Shown: in pieces, positions 1 to 12,144 of the stretch
Layout of the letters: the number at the start of each line of letters is the position of its first letter
How positions within the stretch are numbered: the stretch's first letter is position 1
Assembly: GCA_905250115.1 (NCBI GenBank)
Contig: CAJNOI010000227.1
Location: 51,198-115,197, forward strand
DNA: 64,000 bases
From: Adineta steineri
Taxonomy: Eukaryota; Rotifera; Eurotatoria; Adinetida; Adinetidae
Direction of reading: 5' to 3'
The notes under the pieces: model-generated
Seen by the model: the letters and a program-made list of their open reading frames with translations, nothing else
Database searches by the model: none
What the model was told of the DNA's origin: nothing
Program-made: the position numbers and the translations under genes

Positions 1-1
1 A

Positions 2-397
2 GTCGAGTCGATAACCGTGTACTCAAAATACTCATCAAGTTTGACTGGCTTTGGTAAACAGTTTTGTCGCGGTGGCTACTGTTATCCAGGATTGAAATAC
101 TATTATCAAGCGCTAGCTATAAATTTTTCTTCAACTGGGTTTTATAAAATAATATCTGATAGTAACATAAATACATATGGTCTTTTGTACCAAAACAGTT
201 TCAATTCTTTTGATGCAGCAACAAATATAGTTGCATCTGATGATGATAGTGGTGGCAATAGCCAATTTATGTTTGTGATGTATATTGATTCTACAATCAA
301 GCACATTTTAGTTGTAACAACAGCTTCTATAAAGATTATGGGAGCATTTTCAATCATTATCACAGGGCCAGGATCTGTTAGCTTCATTGGTATATAA
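2..397 (+). CDS. 3' end of a secreted-type protein gene (partial)
   Basis: The reading frame is open from the window edge to a TAA at 395-397, so only the C-terminal ~131 residues are visible and the start lies outside. The residues look like a small beta-rich extracellular module: aromatic strand KYYYQALAI, then NTYGLLYQNSF, then the acidic glycine turn SDDDSGGNSQF, then HILVVTTAS, ending GPGSVSFIGI. From memory this module type recurs in large predicted extracellular rotifer proteins; I know no assigned function. A GT at the last codons (ATTG|GTATAT) could alternatively be a splice donor, in which case the gene continues. No TM segment is seen. The 290 bases after it hold only an unremarkable ORF (464-691). 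Confidence 0.6.
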   Translation, partial: VESITVYSKYSSSLTGFGKQFCRGGYCYPGLKYYYQALAINFSSTGFYKIISDSNINTYGLLYQNSFNSFDAATNIVASDDDSGGNSQFMFVMYIDSTIKHILVVTTASIKIMGAFSIIITGPGSVSFIGI

Positions 398-687
398 AGG
401 AAGTTTCAAGTTTATTTGAAAGCGTAAGATTAATTCATATTTATCAGTTTTTATTCAAAGTGATTGAAAATAATAAATATTTTTCAGGATCTAAACACTT
501 TTTCAAGATGTATTCTTCTATATTGTGCTACAATTCAAATTTTATTCAAGCTTCTCTCATTGCTTTTGTATGCTCAATGCTTTTCTCAAAGTGCTTTTGC
601 ATTTGACAACGTATTCTTTCGATCTGAAAATAAATACTTAACAAAATCAAATCTTTCAATGATTATTATGTTTATTGTGATATTTTA

Positions 688-1270
688 CTAACGAGGGAAC
701 CCTCTCAAGTGATACCTTCTGTTTTAATTCATGCGTATCTCATGTAATCAAGTATATTGATGTAGTAAAAAACTTAAAGGAAAATTTCTCCTCATTTCTG
801 AGGGTATACCCCAAAAAATAAACTATGAAGTTTCGATCTAAAATTTTACCCATGAATAGGTCTAATAATCATTAGAACATTCGGAAAGTTTCAGCCAAAA
901 AGAAGGTTCCTTTCCCGAGATATGGAATTTCGAGTAAATAGTCGTTTGATCTATATTAGCGGAGAGTACAAAGTTCGCTAAGAATTTCAATATCTCGAGA
1001 AAGGAATTTTCTTTTTGGGTGAAATCTTCAGGGCGTTCTTAAGACTATTAGACCTATGTATGGATAAAATTTCAGATCGAAACTGCATAGTTTAGTTTTT
1101 GAGTATACCCTTAGGAACAAGACGAAAATCTAATAAAATGACAATAACTATTGCAGGAAGAGAAATGGAGCAAATTCCCTTCAGGTTTTTTACTACCTCA
1201 ATATACTTGATTACATGAGAGACGCATGAATTAAAACAGAAGGTATCACCTGAGAAGATTCCTTCGTTAG
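688..1270. mobile_element. Full-length palindromic MITE-like element, TA target site
   Basis: The left half is matched by the reverse complement of the right half over nearly the whole 583 bp, with scattered mismatches; the axis is near 979. The ends read CTAACGAGGGAACC and (reverse complement of the right) CTAACGAAGGAATC. Both ends are flanked by TA (686-687 and 1271-1272), as expected for a Tc1/mariner-type target duplication. No coding capacity is seen. Non-autonomous foldback element is the best description; the mobilising transposase is unknown. Confidence 0.8.
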
Positions 1271-1501
1271 TATTTTCTTATCATTTTCCAAAAAGTGTCC
1301 GGTGATTGGAACTGACAGACAGCAAGAACTCTAACGATTTCATTAGCATAAATTGTTTTCTTACATCGATTTCTACTTGATCTTTCCTTAAAGAACTGAT
1401 TAGAGTGTAGATTCAGCAATATTCTCCGATAGTCGAAAATAATATTTCTTATAATAATTCAATAAGGCAACTATTCCTCGCAGCTTTGTTTCGTATACAT
1501 C

Positions 1502-1800
1502 ATGATATTCGAAGCATTTCTAAATGATCTTTTGAGTTGCATTTACTTTATTCTAGATAGATTTCAATTACTGAACACATGGAAGCTACTCAAACATCAT
1601 AGAAGTCAAATCGTCTTCATCATTATCTTCACAGTTAGTATTTATATCATACGTTTGTCATTTCAAGTTCTAGGGCGTCTAACGCACTTATTTTTTTATT
1701 ATACATCTTCACTGATTTTCACTCCGACATCATCCATGTAAAGTATCGACCTGTCCATGTTACTGTTCACCTATTTACGGAAAGCCAGAAAATGCGAAAC
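1502..1800 (+). pseudogene. Possible decayed N-terminus of the two-TM module family
   Basis: An ATG at 1502 opens 79 codons with a basic-aromatic leader (LLSCIYFILDRFQLLNTWK), then RSQIVFIIIFTVSIYIIRLS as a membrane segment. This matches the order seen at the start of every two-TM module in the window (amphipathic leader, basic stretch, TM1). After the stop at 1741 another frame reads STCPCYCSPIY, resembling the family's TLxCPCxxIxxxY motif, which would require a frameshift. Similarity is weak and judged by eye; it could be chance. Confidence 0.3.
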
Positions 1801-1813
1801 TCATGCTTTCATT

Positions 1814-2102
1814 TAGGGGTGGCACTTTAATTTAATTTTGAAAAAGTAAAGTAAAGTGAAGTACAGTATGGCCCTACAGTTGTTTATAATTGTTTTATTT
1901 TCCACCAAGTCAATAGAAAAATGGTTTTTAATAAATTTTGACACATGCGCACGTTATTATCGCATCATAATGAACAAATAAAATAATAATAAACAACTAC
2001 AGTGCTCTGCTGTACTTCACTGTATATTATTTTACTTTATTTTTTGATAAAGCAGACATATTTTACTTTACTGGATAAAGTAATGATAATGTACTATCCC
2101 TA
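1814..2102. mobile_element. hAT-like MITE with inverted arms and ~8-bp target duplication
   Basis: Termini read TAGGGGTGGCAC (left) and TAGGGATAGTAC (reverse complement of right), resembling hAT-type ends. Internal arms pair: AGTGAAGTACAG...CTACAGTTGTTTAT on the left is mirrored around 1980-2025. Flanks CTTTCATT (1806-1813) and TTCTCATT (2103-2110) match at 6 of 8 positions, consistent with a worn 8-bp target duplication. There is no transposase reading frame. Confidence 0.65.
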
Positions 2103-2758
2103 TTCTCATTACATAATTTTTATCTTGTCAGAAGGATAGTATGAGATGTTTCACTAATTGTTTTCTTTCAGATGTTATCAATTTGTTAATTGTAGGAGAG
2201 CTACAATTAACTTACTGAAAAAATAAACATATATGAAAATTATCCTCCGTCACGAGCCTATATTTTAATAACAAAACCGTAAAAAAAACTCTGATTCTAA
2301 TAAAGATTTGACAATATATAGAGCAGCTCTACTGAGATATATTCTAACAATTTCAGCTTCATGTACTTTCATTCCGCTAAGATATTCAAAATAGAAAATG
2401 CGAAACCGTTATCCAGATACGAATGAATAGGTCAGTACCATTTTTTTTACTGCAGTACTCTCCTTTTTGCTTTTGATACATACAAAGAATTTCCGTACAA
2501 AATAAAAACCCTTCTGCGTTTGTAGAAAATTCATAATACAATCTTTTTCTTGTCTATTCCGTCTTTACAATTATCATTTTTTATTATAATCTTGAAATAT
2601 CCCCTTTCAAATCCCTTCTAAAACACGTAAAATACTCATATCAAACATACATCGTCGTAAACGACCATTGATGGAGAAAAACGGAGATATACAGAGATCG
2701 TGCACAGCCTCCGTATACAGTCGTACACAGCTGTCGCAACTGTACAACTTAATGATCA
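2103..2758. other. AT-rich intergenic sequence, no gene seen
   Basis: No convincing reading frame, RNA gene or repeat was found apart from short CCGTATACAG-like words near 2711 that recur near 3150-3220, partly in inverted orientation. Confidence 0.5.
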
Positions 2759-3016
2759 GTAAGTATTTAAATGTGATTTTTTGTTTTATTTAATTTATTT
2801 TAGGTCATCATGATATATTAAACTAAATCGAGGAACAGTAAGTATTTTAATCTATTTTATTTTGTTTTATTTTATTTTTAGGTTATTCTGATGAATTGTA
2901 TTAAGACACAGTAAGTATTTTTATTTTTATTTATATATTTTAGGTCATTTCTAGTCGATAACTCAACGAACAACGGGTATTTTTTTAAAATTTTTTTAAT
3001 TTAGTTTTTCTTTCAG
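2759..3016 (+). repeat. Tandem array of intron-like units (GTAAGTATTT...TTTTAG)
   Basis: Four successive segments have GT...AG borders with polypyrimidine ends: 2759-2803 (45 nt), 2838-2881 (44), 2911-2943 (33) and 2977-3016 (40). The 29-34 nt segments between them are related to each other (GTCATCATGATAT, GTTATTCTGATG, GTCATTTCTAGTC). The pattern is therefore a minisatellite of about 75 nt whose unit mimics an exon plus a minimal intron. I see no convincing protein running through the spacer segments. Confidence 0.55.
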
Positions 3017-3719
3017 ATCGTTCTTTTATGGATGAATTTGATCGTATGGGAAAGGTAGGGAGAAAGGCAGAGTTAGAGATAGAACTGGTCTGATAAAATG
3101 GCTTGTAGTTTTAGTGCGATAAAAGACACCATTTGTGTACCGTGGTTTTCCTGTATACGCTCATTTACGACCGTATACAGGAAAAATATGCTGATTTACG
3201 ATCGTATATCGGAGTCCATAACCGTTGATCTAGGTAGAATCCTGTTCTTTTTTTCCTGAGTCTTATTTAACATTGTACACGAAGTATAATGATTTGATAA
3301 TGGGTTTTCATTATTTTCTCTCAAGTTCCTTGTTTAATTATCATTTTAAATGTTTCATTTTATCGTCAACTGTCATACTATTCCAACATAGTTAAAACTT
3401 CGTTTTAAGAGAGTGTGACAAATGAATTTGTTAAATTTAATTATTTGAACATTTATTTTGTATCCCATGCAAAAGGACGTTCCAGTAAGAACATTAGAAA
3501 ATAATTCTGTTTCCAGTCTTTTCCATTATTCTATTGCTTCTCGTCTGTTCCAACGCATTTTACTAATGTGAGAGAAAAAAACACAGTAAGTGATAGAACA
3601 GATGTGTAACATAGTTCCATGAGTAACTAAGAGTCATGCGTTTTCAATATTTTAGTTTTCTTCCTGAAGCTAAATGAAACCTGACATAAATAGAAGTATT
3701 CAGATTAACTAGTAAATTT
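3017..3719. other. Intergenic, no gene seen
   Basis: AT-rich DNA with imperfect repeats of a CGTATACAGGAAAA-like word around 3150-3220. No coding or RNA signal recognised. Confidence 0.5.
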
Positions 3720-4720
3720 TATATCAGTGAATGTTTTTTCCATTTATTACACCAGAAAATTGATACTATAGTCAACATCAAAAGTTTAAGTGAAAATGAT
3801 TTTTCATTGTTTTTTCATATAATGAGGAATGGATCTGACGTAAATGGTGATATAGATAGTACGAAAGGGCGCTTACATCATGTACTGTATGAAGAGAATC
3901 TCTCTTTGTCCATATAGGTTTTACATAATTAAAATAGTTTTTTTCAAGCGAAAATAATTTTTAGGTGCATTCTAGTACTTCCCATTTCCTAACCGAGAGA
4001 TTCGTGCTAAAATTAAAAAATAAACCAATCGATAGATTTTTACGCGCCATTATTGTCTAAAAAAAGGCCGTTTCTCTAAACTTCATTTTCACTTGCAAAA
4101 CCTGACTTTAGTGAGGATAGACCAAAACATGAAATGTTTATTTCCTCAAAATAATTAACAAAAAAATTATTAGTGTTTTTCAAAACTGAGTTATCGAAAA
4201 AAAGACATGAAAACAGATGATATTTGAACTTTGAATACAACGTTTTGTTGAGTTTTGAACGCTCTTTCTACTAGTATATAGCGCATTGCAAGAAGACTAA
4301 ATATTTAAGAACTAATATTATTTTCTTCGTGATTTTGCAGGTGAAATTGAAATTTGGAGAAAAAACCTTATTCTAGAAACTGACTGAGTGAAAATTCTCT
4401 ATCAATTGGTCTATTTGTTTTATGTTAGCGCAAATCTGTTCGTTCGAACATGCAAAGCAATGAACAGCACTTAAACCTATTTCCGCTTGAAAAGAAACCA
4501 TTTTAACTATGAAAAATCCATATAGACACATAAAATCTCCTAGTATTGCTCACGATGTGACCGATCGCTCGTACTATCTATATTACCATTTGTGTCAGAT
4601 TGGTTCCTCATTATGTGAAAAAGAACAATGAATAATCAATGCCACTTAAAGTTTTGGCGTAGACGATATACTTAATTACCTTATTTCACAATGCCACTTG
4701 TCTTCAATTTCTATCGTGCC
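3720..4720. mobile_element. Old ~1-kb palindromic (foldback) element
   Basis: The arm around 3765-4110 is mirrored by the reverse complement of about 4335-4665. Matching words include AATGGTGATATAGATAGTACG (left) against AATGGTAATATAGATAGTACG, the stretches around AGTTAAAATGGTTTCTTTTCAAGC, and TTCACTTGCAAAACC against TTCACCTGCAAAATC. Divergence is about 20-30 percent by eye, so it is older than the elements at 688 and 25262. The axis is near 4215. No ORF is seen; exact termini and target duplication could not be fixed. Confidence 0.65.
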
Positions 4721-5629
4721 TTTTATCACTGAATTCGTTTGAAAAAAGAAGCATACATGCTCTGAGCTTCATCTTTTAACAAACTGAAAAGAAATCAGAA
4801 TAAATCAATATAATAAAAAATATGAGATAAAACAGAGGCTAGATGCATTTGTAAAATAATCGCAGTTTTCCTTCTAATGTGTTATAGGAAAGGCAAGAAA
4901 ATTAGATTACTTTTATTATAACAAAGCTTTAGAAAAATAATTTGCTCATTTGGTAGTAGTTATGAAAATGAGTGGTTTTACTCTACGAAAAAGAATAAAC
5001 TAATTTTTGATATCCATCTGTGTATGAAGATGTTTATTTTTTAAAAAGCTATTCCTTCTGCAGCTCAGAATAATATATGTAAGAAACTGATCATATTATG
5101 AAGTTTACCTGGGAAGCATGTCCAATTGCAACATGTCCAAATTGTATACATTGCAAGTTTATAGATTTTAGAAAAAATAGTCAATTTCCTAATTGTTTGG
5201 CAACAAGGGCACATCGTTCAAATTTAGATCTTTTCACATTCTTTAACATCCTAGATAGTCAACTTAAATTTTGTCAAGAATCGTCCTCTGTCATTGAGAG
5301 ATTTATACTTAAGCATTTATATCTTCCATAATTTTATAACTCTAATTTGTAAGCACACAAATAGATATCGACTAATAACTAATTGATTAAATCGACACAT
5401 CTATAATTGAATTTCTTTTTCTCTCTCTTCCTTCTCGTTCTTCTATATGCATATATGCATACCTTTTCATTCTCTCTTGTCTATCTAGTACGTCCCGAGA
5501 AAAAGATGAATGCGGAATAAAACTGTATTTAGAGACAACTAATTATTATTCCTTGTATAATCTTCTTTTTTCCCTTATTTTATTGTACCATAATTCCTAA
5601 ACCTCATGGGAAACAATAAATGCAGATAT

Positions 5630-5658
5630 AAATAAAAATAAAAATAAAAATGAAAAAT
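5630..5658. repeat. (AAAAT)n simple repeat
   Basis: Repeated AAAAT/AAATA units, imperfect at the 3' end. Confidence 0.8.
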
Positions 5659-5937
5659 ATTATAAAGTAATTTTTCAACGTCAAAACGCTTTTCATGCAT
5701 TTAAGAATAGACAGATAGTGCATCTACTTCTTTTTTCGATGTATTTCGTGTTGATATTTCGAGTTCTTATGGAGTAAGTAAAAAGAAAAGAGAAAACTTA
5801 ACTGGAGTGACTGTTTTTTGTAGATAACATTAGAATTTAAATGTCATTCCATGAGTATTCAGATTACAAAAGTGTTTCATAATCAAATTTTTATTTCATG
5901 CTTTATATACTGATAAAATCAGACCTGGCTTTCCACT

Positions 5938-6990
5938 CCGCCTCTTTTTCCTCTTTTCTTATAAAAAGTCCTCTTTTCCTCCTCTTTTTTTTATAAAATC
6001 CTCTTTTTTCTCTTTTTTAAGAAAAACTTAAGGATTAGGAAAAAATAATGGATAATGTTAGTTCATTTGGATAAATGAATAGAGTTCGAACCAAAAATGT
6101 CTATAACAAGACTGAAAATGTTCAAAGTAGAGACCAGAATTCTTGACCAAGAAGGAGATGACGACAGTCTTCCTCTGTTACAAATCTTGACTTTTTTGCT
6201 AAAACTTTTAACCTTTCTTGAAAAAGCTCTTAAGTCTCATGAAAAAATTCCAACAGAAAGTGTTCTTTACCTTTATCTTTCGTATAAAATCATGAGTGTA
6301 TTTCTTTTAAAAACTTTCAAAGAAAAGTACTAATTACAGTATCTTTACTATGTATTTCGGAAAAGGTTAGCCAGGATACTCTGCGAAAAATGTCATATTT
6401 TTATCAAAGTTCTAGCTTCTCTATCTCAGAAATAATTGAAAATCCAGAGTGGGTCTATGTTGAGAACCGAATATGCACTGATAATAATTGGGAACCATTT
6501 CAATAAGATCTTTTGATTTGGTAATGATTGATCGGTAATCTGGACAATGAACTACTGAGGATGCGCCTCGAATTTCAAAAACTTATCGCATGTTCTCTCT
6601 TTCAGGATCACATTATATTCAGAAATCAAAATGATCTTCTCCTACATGATTTACTCCTAATTTCCAATTCGTTCTCTATAGGTATTCGATTAACGTGATA
6701 TCGCACTAGAATAGTTTTGCAACAATTCCTATGACTTTTTCGTAAGCGTCTCGTTCTGAGATCGGTAAAATATGAATTGTAGGACCATAACTATCACCAA
6801 ATCACACTATTCATTTTTTAAGTTTGTCATGCAAATACTGAAAGCTGATAACAAAGCACTAATTTGTCGATTGTGTGAAGGTTTATCGACATTTTACAAG
6901 CCAAGACTATACATCTCTTTTCTCCTCTTTTGTTATAAAAATCCTCTTTTTTTTGCAACTGCGAAACCTCTTTTTTCCTCTTTTTCTACA
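5938..6990. repeat. Pair of CTCTTTTC-rich direct repeats about 1 kb apart
   Basis: Tracts at ~5938-6016 and ~6916-6990 share the same style of unit, CCTCTTTTxTTATAAAAATCCTC, in the same orientation. They could be two arrays of one minisatellite or the edges of a worn element about 1 kb long. No TIR or coding region was found between them. Confidence 0.45.
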
Positions 6991-7292
6991 AAGTACCGTT
7001 AGGATGCCGAAATCAGATTAAAACAACACATTTGTTTTAGATTATATTTTAACTCTACACAAGCAATGATTTAATCGCAACACGTCCTATAAGGTCTTTT
7101 GTAAGTAATTATGGAATAGGAAGCACTAAGTGATATATCAAGAATAAACACAGAGAGAGAGAGTCACAATTTTCTTTAAAAAAAAAGAAATGAAGTGATT
7201 ATTATAATTCTATGTATATGATACACGTCTGATTTCAAGGATGAAAAATATAACTATATACTGACCATTTTTTTTTAGTTTTAGAATTTCTG

Positions 7293-10200
7293 ATGAATCT
7301 CAGAAATCTGTGTAGTCGATTAGCTCAGCGACTACGCAGTTATAATCTTTTCATCAACGATGAAGATGATAATGACGTTGCGGATATACCAGAAAATCCA
7401 GCAATCGTTCTCAAGCGTCAACTTTATACTACTCGATTATACCTTCTCCTTTTGATCGGTAAGTAGGCTTCTTTTTTTAGAAAACTATATATAACAATGA
7501 TAGAAAGTCAACGGTTTTAAATAACAAAGGTTACTAATGATTCACTTATTGTTGCTCTAAATGATTGAAACCTATAGCATGCAGAAACATAAAGTCCTAT
7601 CAGATATGCGAGTGTATGGTCAGAGAAAACGTGTTTAAAAACTTAAATAGATCGAAGAAGATTGTGAAACATTTTGTCGTAGAGTAAAATTGGAAAAAGC
7701 GAAATGAAAGAGTGATCCAGACGTAACCGGCTGGACTTTTAGTACGACTAATTTTTGATAGGAACAAGCTGGGAAACTGCAGTTCTTAAAATAGCTGCCT
7801 AATTCGAGTTTGAATATAAATGGAAATGTAAAAAACAAGTTTCAGTGTAAAATTTTACCTTGAACAAAAAGATCGTTGTACTTATTTATACTTATGATTC
7901 TTATTAATAAATAGATATACTACTATATGTCAATTATAAGTAAATAAAACTTTAAAAAAAATCTATTCCTGTCTGTTCCTACCAATTTCTATTCTTACAA
8001 GAAACATTTGTATGACCTATAAAGGCGAATAATTAAACTAGATCTATTTCTATTATACACTGAAGTTCTAGCTCACATTTTCCTCGTTTATCTTCTAGGT
8101 TATACCGAGTAGACTAATTTTCATTTATATTCAAAGTCCAGTTAGACAGTTGATGGGTTTCTACCACCTGAAAGAACAATACTTGAACCATCTATTCGTA
8201 TAAACTCAACATAATAAAAATATTTTTTCATAGGGAATACTCAATTAACTTTTTCGTACGCTTATGTTTGTAGATTTTCACAACAATCTCAACTAAAATC
8301 TTGGCAAGATATAGCTTATATCACCCTTTCTTTACTACAAAATTAGGAAGGTGTCTTCGATGATCGACTTCTCGAATTAAACCGCGGTCCAGAGGGACGT
8401 CGACAACCGACTACGAGCTGTGTGTTTTGGTCTCTGTAGAAATCCTCACAAAATATCAGAAGAGCGAGTCTTTTAAAAATGATCGTCATTAGTGATACTG
8501 ACCAGCTGCTTGTATATGCACGCACGTGAAGGGACGCTTGTCAAAACAGAAAGCAACACACACTAATAGATGATGATTACATCGATTTCAGTCAATGGTC
8601 AAGCGAGTTGTAGCGACGAGCGTTACTTGTTAACAACAATAGGAAAAAGAACGCATGATAATATAGAATTCCTGTAAGGACGAAAAATAGTTTTTCAAAA
8701 AACGTTCCTTGCGCCTAATAAGTTTACAGAATTTCTCCGACTGGCTAGTTGCACACTCGGGTAGATTCTTCAGCAATGGTTGTTTATTTCTATCCTACTA
8801 GAATAGAAATGCATTTGTTGTTTCCACTATCTTTAATGATACACGTTAAGATATAGGAAGTTTTATAATTTTGTATCTTTGATACAATTAACAAATATAT
8901 ATACAGACCTAGCATTGATGCAGAATTATGAATAAATCCATAGAAATCGTACTATAGGATCTTTTCTGATCATAAAAGATCAGATTGTTGGATCTTATAC
9001 GTAATTTATGATTAGTCTTGATGTAAAATTGCATGAACGGTGATCTTGCTCTGATATATTATATGATCGTGTAAGAATCTTCCGTGAATCTTACGATTCG
9101 ATTGTTTGCTCTGGACAAAAAGACATATTAGAATAACAAGTGACTTTAATTTAAATTGCTGAAGATATTCGTCTTTCAGCATACCTCTTTTAATTAGCTG
9201 ATAGTAATCAAAAGAAAATGAAAAACTAACATAGCAACATTCGGTATAACCAGATCACCACTAATTTATATTAATATCTTCCGAGAGAATGATACTAATG
9301 AACGTTTACTTATTTCTCTTATCTGCTGTCTATTTATTAGTTATGCTCACATCTATTATTCATAAAAGTAGTTACTGCAAGAGATTAACGTTTATATTGC
9401 TTCTCTATTTTTCTTTTACTCATCCTAAAACTAGAAAAAATAAAGTCTACAAAAGACAAACTTCCTATAAGTATATACACAGATGTATCAGAGATTATCG
9501 GTTCGTACCGGTTTATATAAGTTTTACATCTCGTACCGTATAAGATAATCAGATTTTCATCAAAAAGATTTAATTTCATCTTATATTAGAAGACTAGTAG
9601 AAAGATAAAAATAAGACGTAATCTAAAACGATGAATTCTTATGTGTTTTCTTACATTTATGTATAGTCCTATAATATATTAATTCTTGCAGCTTACCAAG
9701 CTGAAATGTGATGAATTGGGATAGTTTTATCAAGAAATACAAGTGAATACCTAATAACTAAAAAAATAGAACAAAACGATTCGGGATCAATTTCAAAAAT
9801 CATTGAATTTCTTTTATTCATTTATAGTGACGCTATATATTCTCATTTTCACTGTTTCGATGAGCCTACAAACTCGAACAGTTACCATCTCGAGTATTAC
9901 ACCATCTCTCTTCGATCAGCTTCGTCGTGAACATGGCGAAACACTCTCATGTCCATGCTCGAAAATTACTATACCCTACAATGAATTCGTTACCAATAAT
10001 GTTTCATTTCATCCTCTTTGTTCAAGTCTTTTTGTCAGTCAACAATGGATTGAAGCACTTTATTTGTTTGATTCAAGTATATATTTACCGATGGATTTTC
10101 GAACAACGGGTAGTACTCAAGTAAGTAAAGATTTGTAATGTAACAGAACATCTGCCGTTGTCGATAAACAATAAAACTCGGTTGAAATAAAAATTCTAAA

Positions 10201-12144
10201 AACATAAAATGAGAATAATTTCATTTCATACAAAAAAGCCAAAAAAATGCAACTTTTTTACGTTTTCTGAAAATCAACTTCTGAACAGAAAAATCGAAAA
10301 GTCTCCTTTTTTCTCTTAGACATTTCGATAGATATTACAAAGTTTGCTCTAGACTAATAGGCACCTTTTATGATAGCACCTTCAGATTTTAGTTACCCTG
10401 AGAGAGGGAAATAATATTTTGTATCAAACAAGATGGGCAAAAGCAGGGAGAATAGGACATGTATCGCTTCCATTTGACTCTAACTTTTGGAAAGAATATT
10501 CCTTTTGAATAAATTTTTTCAGTAAAAGCATATGTAAAAACGTTGGCACTTTCAGCTGTCGCTTAGTTAAAATAAATTAATTCTGAAATAATTAGTCAAT
10601 TTTTCTCTTTAACGATATATGTAAAAGATCTAAAAATTTTGGAATAGACTCTGAAGTACCAGCCACACCTATGCTAAAACTTTTCCTCATAGAATTGGAT
10701 TTTCTAAGGTTCCAAAAAGCTCCAAAATGAAAATGTTTTTGTCTTATCATTATCTCAACGTTCCGCGAAAAGATTTGTATCTTTTCGAATTGGTCTGCTA
10801 CTTTTCATTCAGTTATCACAGCAGATTTCGTTTCGTATGTTTGTATTCTGTCACGTCGCTAAGGAACCGTTAATCAATTTTTTTAATCTGTGCATGCTCG
10901 AAGAAAACTTTCAACAGTATTTTTAAAGGTCTCGCCATTGTCTATGAACTCTGCTATTTAGCTTCCAAAATGGCATTCTTAATCTGAAATTTTTCGTAAT
11001 TTACGATCCGAAAGAAGTATTTGCGTGAGGTAAAAGTTGTTTTTCATTATTAGCAGTTCACATTCTGTCGGATGATTTAAAAAAAGGGAAAAGAGGATTC
11101 TACTCGGTATTTATGAAGATCGATTTTTCGCTTATTTCTGAACTATCGATTTCTCGATACCGTACTTCGCACCGCATTTCGCATACGAGTTTTGGCTTGT
11201 TTGCCATCTTCTTTTAATTTGTTTTTCTTTGATTTTAGTTTGGATTTCTGGCTGACTTTTGTTCGCTTTCCGAAAACATAGTCCTGCAATCTCTAGTTGA
11301 TCTTGACAGTGATCAGTTAGTTACTGTTCAGCTGCTTTCAGAGTATCAGTTACAAGCTCAAGTTAATGCAACTATTCAGCAGCTTCGAAACAGTACATCT
11401 GTTCAATTCAACTCACCACTGACTTATCTTCGGGAAATGCAACTATCGAACTCATTGGTTTCGGCTTTCAATACGCATACGCTGGTCACGTCATCTTGTC
11501 CCTCATACTATTGCGGTATACGTTTTATGGCGCAACTATACAGTCCCTCTTCACAAAGTTATTGTCCACTACAAATGATAATCTATCCAGCTGGTTTCTA
11601 CTTCTTTACATATGGTTTTTTTGATTTCACTCGTCCTTCTATCTCCATTCGCTCTTGGCGTTCTGTAACAGTTGATGGATTCTTTGCAGCGTGCATTCCG
11701 CTCGAAGCACTTCTTGTAAGTACACTCGATTGTTTGTACTATGTCAAATGTCTTGAAAACCTACCTAACTATTTTCCAGCTCTTAATCAAGTATGTATGA
11801 TTCTATTTGAATTGTTTTATAAATTCTTTTTGTCTAGATAAACATCAGCTGGTCAAATTCTGTTTTATCTGGACATATACCGGGTGTTTCTGTCAATGAT
11901 CACTTAAATAATCTGTTCGTTGATGAATGGCTAACGATGATCAACTATTCCAAATATTTTTCCTTATGTGCTCCGTCATTTTGCACGTATAGTACAACGG
12001 ATTTTATCAATTTTTCTTATGCAGTCACTCTTTCGATCAGTCTTTATGGTGGTCTGATTATCATACTACGTTTAATATCAATTTTTCTCATCAAAATGTT
12101 ATTTAAATTTAAACATCGTTCAGCAAATATTCGTTTTGACTTAG
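7293..12144 (+). CDS. Module 1 of the + gene (residues 1-439)
   Basis: Exons 1-4. The leader holds RLRSYNLFINDEDDN, then TTRLYLLLLIVTLYILIFTV as TM1; the TM is cut by an intron in phase 1 after the LLI. Next come TLSCPCSKITIPYNEF, then WIEAL, then SLCSLS-like and GFFAACIPLEALL, STLDCLYY motifs. TM2 is preceded by YSKYFSLCAPSFCTYS and contains LSISLYGGLIIILRLI. The fourth exon either ends at TGA 12153-12155 or splices (G|GT at 12145) into module 2; the splice keeps phase 1. Compared with the other modules it diverges most in the middle of the loop. Confidence 0.7.

Larger units (their letters stand above)
4721..7292. other. Long intergenic stretch without a supported gene
   Basis: It holds short ATG frames at 5098-5331 (77 aa, with CPIATCPNCIHC near its start) and 6097-6333 (78 aa), and a frame at 6772-7002. 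None shows a recognised domain, and each could be chance in AT-rich DNA. Repeats in the stretch are listed separately. The last ~200 bases lead into the start codon at 7293. Confidence 0.5.

Noticed and set aside
8343-8525. Possible tRNA-like or SINE segment in intron 1
   Set aside because: A GGTTTAATTCG word vaguely recalls a box B, but no box A at the right distance and no cloverleaf could be drawn.
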